NCBI GenBank assembly: GCA_902788035.1
Contig: CADAIL010000001.1
Coordinates: 1 to 64,000 of the forward strand
Direction of reading: 5' to 3'
Length of the DNA stretch: 64,000 bases
Source: an uncultured Lachnospiraceae bacterium
GTDB lineage: Bacteria; Bacillota; Clostridia; Lachnospirales; Lachnospiraceae
Below are positions 60,111 to 64,000 of the stretch, piece by piece. Both the position numbers and the translations under genes were made by a program. Within the stretch, counting starts at the first letter, position 1, and the number at the start of each line of letters is the position of its first letter. Below the pieces are notes generated by a model, which searched no databases, was not told where the DNA came from, and saw nothing but the letters and a program-made list of their open reading frames with translations.

Positions 60111-61571
60111 CTATAATAGTCTCCTGCCCGGAGCGCGCTTATTTTTTATGAGGCCGCGGTCAAATGACCCGAAACCTACAGGAAATCCCTCTAGTAGAAT
60201 AAGAATGTACTTATCATTTTTCTTGTTACGAGTTTTTCGGCTTCCGCCTGCAGATGAAGTAAAAAGAACGGCAGGGTCAACATCGCCGAGGAGCCTTGTG
60301 AGAGCAGGTTCATGTTCAACGATTTCTTCGTTGAAAGCAGAAAGCGTTTCGCCACGCAGATATTTCATAACACGAGTGTCGTCACATGTCATGTTGAATT
60401 CCCTGCCCCATTCACCTTCGAAAAGGGCTTCGGACAAAGCCTGTGAGGGCAGGACCCGATCTTTCTTTCTGGTGGCGAGGTGCAGTCCCGTCATCAGATA
60501 GCGGAGCGATGGATACGGTCTGACTCCATTGGGAATCAGATAAATCTCATCGTTCTTTTCGTATATGTATCTTTTTACGGATGTAATTTTTTTTCCGGCT
60601 ATTGCGGACGAGTATCCGTTCATCATTATTTCTGCTCTGGCTCTGCTTTCGGATGCCTGCCCGCCCGCGCAGGTCCGTTTGACAAACAAGGCCATGAACT
60701 GTCCCTCGCCCCTCATTTTGTGGGGATAAATCCGGACGCATTTTTCTGTACCTGGCAGCACTCCGTGGCAGAATCCCTCCCGCTCAGGTATCTCAAGCAG
60801 CTGAAGCTCGGGGAACCGTTCAAGAAGTGATAAGACATTTGCTTCATTCTCAAGGGAGGAGAAAGTACAAGTTGAATACATAAGGCATCCGCCGTATTTC
60901 AGCATGGTCACAGCCGCAGACAGGATGTCAGCCTGCAGAGGGGCGTAGTATTCGGGACCCTTTTCTTCCCAGTAAGTGCTCATGCCCGGCTCACGACGGA
61001 ACATGCCCTCACCTGAACACGGCGCGTCAACGAGAATCTTGTCAAAAAATCCATGAAAACAGGCAGCCAGCTTATCCGGAGACTCTGCAGTCACAAAGGC
61101 GTTTGCAGCACCGGCCAGTTCAAGATTCTTCCTGAGAGCCTGAGCACGGCTGGCGGAGATATCATTGGAGTGAAGAAGACCTGTGCCGCCGAGTTTTGCA
61201 AGCAGCTCGGTAGATTTTCCTCCGGGAGCAGCGCAGAGATCCAGCACGTAATCTCCGGGAGAAATGGGAAGGTTTTCCGCCGGTGCCATGGCTGACGGCT
61301 CCTGAATATAGAAAAGACCAGTCTGATAGAGCGGATGTCCGGAGAACTCGGAAGTGCTCTTCGTAAAGAAACCGTTGTGGATCCAGGGAATTTCCTCCAG
61401 AGATTCGCCGCCGTATTTTTGCCAGAGATCTAAAAAGCGGTCCTTAGTGATCTTTAGTTCGTTCACTCTGATGCCGGTATTTGGAACGCATAGAAGACTA
61501 TCCCGCCATGCAGGATAGTCTTCTCCTAATAACTCTGTCATATTCCGGATGAAACTGTCAGGCAGACTCAA
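60111..61571 (-). CDS. rsmF: RsmF-like rRNA (cytosine-C5) methyltransferase
   Basis: NOL1/NOP2/Sun-family enzyme that methylates cytosine in 16S rRNA. The SAM site DLCAAPGGKSTELLAKLG, the catalytic DAPCSGEGMFRREPG and YSTCTFSSLENEANV (second catalytic Cys in TCT) are complete. A C-terminal PUA-like region follows (about 370-440). The 486-residue length matches RsmF/YebU rather than RsmB. The tail after 450 is basic. Confidence 0.92.
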   Translation of the reverse strand: MSLPDSFIRNMTELLGEDYPAWRDSLLCVPNTGIRVNELKITKDRFLDLWQKYGGESLEEIPWIHNGFFTKSTSEFSGHPLYQTGLFYIQEPSAMAPAENLPISPGDYVLDLCAAPGGKSTELLAKLGGTGLLHSNDISASRAQALRKNLELAGAANAFVTAESPDKLAACFHGFFDKILVDAPCSGEGMFRREPGMSTYWEEKGPEYYAPLQADILSAAVTMLKYGGCLMYSTCTFSSLENEANVLSLLERFPELQLLEIPEREGFCHGVLPGTEKCVRIYPHKMRGEGQFMALFVKRTCAGGQASESRARAEIMMNGYSSAIAGKKITSVKRYIYEKNDEIYLIPNGVRPYPSLRYLMTGLHLATRKKDRVLPSQALSEALFEGEWGREFNMTCDDTRVMKYLRGETLSAFNEEIVEHEPALTRLLGDVDPAVLFTSSAGGSRKTRNKKNDKYILILLEGFPVGFGSFDRGLIKNKRAPGRRLL

Positions 61572-61577
61572 GGGTTT

Positions 61578-62411
61578 TCATCCTCCTTTCCTCGGGTCCG
61601 GTGCTTCATATTCCACTGACTGAGCGCGGAAACCCTCGGCAAGGACGTCCAGATGTCTCTGGAAGCGCTTCAGCTCGTCTATATCGTTCATCTTAAAGAT
61701 CCGGTAGAATTCGTCCTGGATCTTTTCAACCTCCCTGTGGTTCGTGATCTTGTAGAGATTCTCGATACTTGTCACGATGTCTTTGATCAGATTGGTGCGG
61801 GTCTCCGAATGGTTCTCTGCATCAATGATCTCAGACCTGACCCGGGACATCTGCGTATCCAGCTGATAGACTGAATCGGCTATGACTTCAAGCTGTTTGG
61901 ACACATGTGGAGGGAGCACTCCCTTGTACTTGTACTGCAGCGAGTGCTCGGTCGTTGCCCAGAAATTCATAGCCATAGTTCGGATCTGGATCTCGACATG
62001 GATCTGTTTGGGACCGTTAATTGTCTCGACTGTGTACCAAACAATCATGTGATAGCTTCGGTATCCGCTCGACTTGTGATTGGCAAGATAGTCCTTTTTT
62101 TCTATTACGACCATGTCATAACGTCTTCGGATAAGAACTGCTACTTTTTCGATGTCCTCAACGAACTGGCAGATGATACGGATTCCCGCGATATCTTCAA
62201 TTTCTTCCTCGAGCCGGTCAAAGCCGATACCTTTTTTCTGCATCTTTTCAAGGATGCTTGTGACCGTTTTTACTCTGCCGCTGACAGTCTCGATCGGTGA
62301 ATGCTGATTGTTTTTCCGGTATTCATCTCTCAGACAATTGAACTTGGCGGTCAGCTCGGTGACCGCCTGTTCATAAGGCTGCAGCAGCTCTTTCCAAAGC
62401 TGTATTTCCAT
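61578..62411 (-). CDS. Small alarmone (p)ppGpp synthetase, RelQ/YjbM-like
   Basis: The protein has only the synthetase domain of the RelA/SpoT family: EEIEDIAGIRIICQFVEDIE, NHKSSGYRSYHMIVWYTVE and VEIQIRTMAMNFWATTEHS. No HD hydrolase or TGS/ACT domains occur. The helical C-terminus (about 175-277) fits oligomer formation. It is longer (277 aa) than typical RelQ. It would make ppGpp under cell-wall or other stress. Confidence 0.92.
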   Translation of the reverse strand: MEIQLWKELLQPYEQAVTELTAKFNCLRDEYRKNNQHSPIETVSGRVKTVTSILEKMQKKGIGFDRLEEEIEDIAGIRIICQFVEDIEKVAVLIRRRYDMVVIEKKDYLANHKSSGYRSYHMIVWYTVETINGPKQIHVEIQIRTMAMNFWATTEHSLQYKYKGVLPPHVSKQLEVIADSVYQLDTQMSRVRSEIIDAENHSETRTNLIKDIVTSIENLYKITNHREVEKIQDEFYRIFKMNDIDELKRFQRHLDVLAEGFRAQSVEYEAPDPRKGG

Positions 62412-62473
62412 AGTTTTTACCGATTATAATTCTCTGAAACTTTTCTGCCGGTGCCCTTAGTAAGCAATCTCTA

Positions 62474-63925
62474 TTATTTAAGAGCTTCAAGGACTTTCAG
62501 CAGAAAATCCCACATGCGTTTTGCGGAGGAGATAGAAAGCTTTTCTTTCGGAGTGTGGATATCACTGATATTAGGTCCGAAGGATACGACATCAAGTCCA
62601 TCGATCTTTCCGTAGAAGATACCGCACTCAAGACCACCATGGGTGACTTCGACCTTGGCTTCCTCTCCGAACATTTCAGCGTATGTTTTCTGCATGACGC
62701 TGCGGAGCGCAGATTCCTCATTGTATTCCCATGCGGGATACTCATCCTTAAGAAGAATCTGTCCGCCGAGGAATTCAGTAAGAAGTCTGATCCTGTTCAC
62801 TACCGCTGTTCTCTCACTTACGAGTGAGCTGCGGACAAGCGATGTGGCTACGAATTGTTCGGTCCCGGTGCGCATGATGCCTACGTTGGTAGAAGTCTGC
62901 GGAAGTCCGGGTGAAATTGCTGACATATGGCGCACACCGTTGGGGATGAGATTCAGGAACGCGATGACTCTTTCCTGGCTGTCCTGGTCCATGACGGTCA
63001 CCTTGTGAGAGTGTCCGGTGTCAAGAGTAATCTTGATTTCATCATCGGTGCCTGCGTACTCTTTTCTGACATCGGCGGTGAAATCGCGAGTGAACTTCTT
63101 GACATTGGCAAGATCATCCTCATCGATGATGATATGAGCCTTGGCAAGAGACGGGATCGCATTGTCTTTATCTCCGCCTGAGACATCTGAGAGTGAGTAG
63201 GCAACTTTTCTGTCAAGCGCGTACAGGAAACGTCCAAGCATCTTGTTGGCGTTGATTCTGCCTTTCGTAATGGCTTCTGCGGAGTGTCCGCTCTTTAAGC
63301 CGGAAATCTCGACAAGAACGGGAACACCTCTGATCGTTGCCCGCTTAGTCGGGACAACCGAATCGACCCGGATGCCTCCCGCGCAGCCGGCTGTGAGCAC
63401 ACCTTCCTTCTCACTGTCGATATTGATGAGCCGTTTGCCGGTCAGCATCTCGGCAGTATTCAGGTGAGACGCTCCTTTGAGACCGATCTCCTCATCGACG
63501 GTAAAGACACATTCAAGAGGCGGATGGACAATCTCGTCACTGTCAAGGATTGCAAGCATATAGGCGACTGCAATGCCGTCGTCTCCTCCGAGTGTTGTGC
63601 CGACAGCATAGAGGTCATCTCCTTCGACTTCAAGATCAAGCGGGTCGGTGAGGAAGTTGTGTGTGGAATCGGGAGTCTTGGCACATACCATATCGACATG
63701 TCCCTGGAGGATCGTTACAGGAGATTCTTCGTAGCCCTCCGATGCGTCTTTGTATATTATGACATTACCTACTTCGTCTGCGACTGCGTCAAAATTATGG
63801 GATGTTGCAAATTCAATAAGATACTCGGTCATGCCATCGGTGTTGCCGGAACCTCTGGGGATATCCGAAATCTCCATAAAATAACGAAATACATTAGCAG
63901 GCTCTAAATTTCTCAAGTCATTCAT
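62474..63925 (-). CDS. pepD: Aminoacyl-histidine dipeptidase (M20C)
   Basis: PepD hydrolyses Xaa-His dipeptides such as carnosine. Metal-site motifs are in order: ILQGHVDMVC, TLGGDDGIAVAYMLA, FTVDEEIGLKGASHL, INIDSEKEG and VTHGGLECGIFYGKI. Length (about 483) is normal. The ATG at 63925 has GGAGG 6 nt upstream; an ATG two codons earlier is too close to it. Confidence 0.94.
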   Translation of the reverse strand: MNDLRNLEPANVFRYFMEISDIPRGSGNTDGMTEYLIEFATSHNFDAVADEVGNVIIYKDASEGYEESPVTILQGHVDMVCAKTPDSTHNFLTDPLDLEVEGDDLYAVGTTLGGDDGIAVAYMLAILDSDEIVHPPLECVFTVDEEIGLKGASHLNTAEMLTGKRLINIDSEKEGVLTAGCAGGIRVDSVVPTKRATIRGVPVLVEISGLKSGHSAEAITKGRINANKMLGRFLYALDRKVAYSLSDVSGGDKDNAIPSLAKAHIIIDEDDLANVKKFTRDFTADVRKEYAGTDDEIKITLDTGHSHKVTVMDQDSQERVIAFLNLIPNGVRHMSAISPGLPQTSTNVGIMRTGTEQFVATSLVRSSLVSERTAVVNRIRLLTEFLGGQILLKDEYPAWEYNEESALRSVMQKTYAEMFGEEAKVEVTHGGLECGIFYGKIDGLDVVSFGPNISDIHTPKEKLSISSAKRMWDFLLKVLEALK

Positions 63926-63963
63926 GTTCATCCTCCCAAAAATGTGCTGGTTAATACGTTGCG

Positions 63964-63990
63964 GGCGAACGGCAGATTATTACTGCCGCC
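63964..63990. other. Hairpin near the right edge
   Basis: CGGCAG (63970-63975) and CTGCCG (63983-63988) pair around a 7-nt loop, with flanking GGGCG and CCC extending the stem unevenly. It may end a gene lying beyond the window. No T tract is visible on the minus strand. Confidence 0.3.
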
Positions 63991-64000
63991 CATCGAAAAA

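Noticed and set aside
1500..64000. tRNA genes in the intergenic gaps
   Set aside because: Scanning by eye found no cloverleaf with GGTTCRANTCC; the hairpins seen belong to terminators or the repeats.

Overview
The window reads as chromosomal DNA from an anaerobic Firmicute of class Clostridia, most like Lachnospiraceae. The evidence is gene content and order: rpsP-khpA-rimM-trmD-rplS, rplU-prp-rpmA-obgE, an NfnAB transhydrogenase pair, an L27 with a cleavable N-terminal peptide beside its Prp protease, a probable Re-type citrate synthase next to icd, RqcH, RecU, YlxM-Ffh and TIGR03936/TIGR03960. This placement is an inference; there is no 16S gene here. Nearly everything is on the minus strand, so genes are transcribed from high to low coordinates. 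The only confident plus-strand gene is an ABC-F ATPase at 18265-20178. I found no tRNA, rRNA, insertion-sequence transposase, prophage or CRISPR array.

Layout. 1-1.9 kb: a broken, orphan type I cas3 (HD and helicase parts in different frames, helicase truncated) with a near-consensus promoter and an AT-rich flank. 1.9-8.7 kb: proB, a DUF3048 lipoprotein, ybeY, phoH, rlmH and nfnAB. 8.8-18.1 kb: a zinc-ribbon/TPR membrane protein, ftsK/spoIIIE, uppP, yebC, alr and nnr (NAD(P)HX repair). 18.3-20.2 kb: the ABC-F gene. 20.3-23.0 kb: icd and the citrate synthase, the oxidative route to 2-oxoglutarate. 23-29.7 kb: pgsA, rimO, rpoZ, gmk, yicC, rqcH and a DMT exporter. 29.9-36.4 kb: leuS, pgeF, yraN, rnhB, rbgA, lepB. 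36.6-41.5 kb: the ribosome/SRP block (rplS, trmD, rimM, khpA, rpsP, ffh, ylxM). 41.5-49.2 kb: a DUF4349 lipoprotein, rsfS, yqeK, nadD, yhbY, obgE, rpmA, prp, rplU and rng. 49.4-57.7 kb: two linked radical-SAM-type proteins, a histidine block (hisIE with a pseudo-HisF domain, hisD, hisG, hisZ), recU and a second lepB. 57.7-64 kb: an RluD-type synthase, an unknown membrane protein, a HAD phosphatase, an rRNA methyltransferase, an alarmone synthetase and pepD.

The most unusual signal is not a gene. Six intergenic copies (15.1, 32.5, 37.2, 38.2, 47.8 and 49.3 kb) of a roughly 200-nt imperfect palindrome share terminal inverted repeats, a 101-104-nt core and a conserved asymmetric internal loop. 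Two of their helices change sequence from copy to copy while keeping base pairing, as expected for selected RNA or hairpin-DNA structure. A seventh, divergent copy lies at 44.05-44.26 kb. In six of the seven the element ends within about 25 nt of the stop codon of the gene upstream in transcription, and one forms the last codons of trmD. In the other (47.8 kb) a run of extra end motifs fills the gap to the stop. Three copies split ribosomal-protein or tRNA-modification operons that are normally compact. I regard this as a candidate undescribed MITE- or ERIC-like element, or structured intercistronic RNA family.
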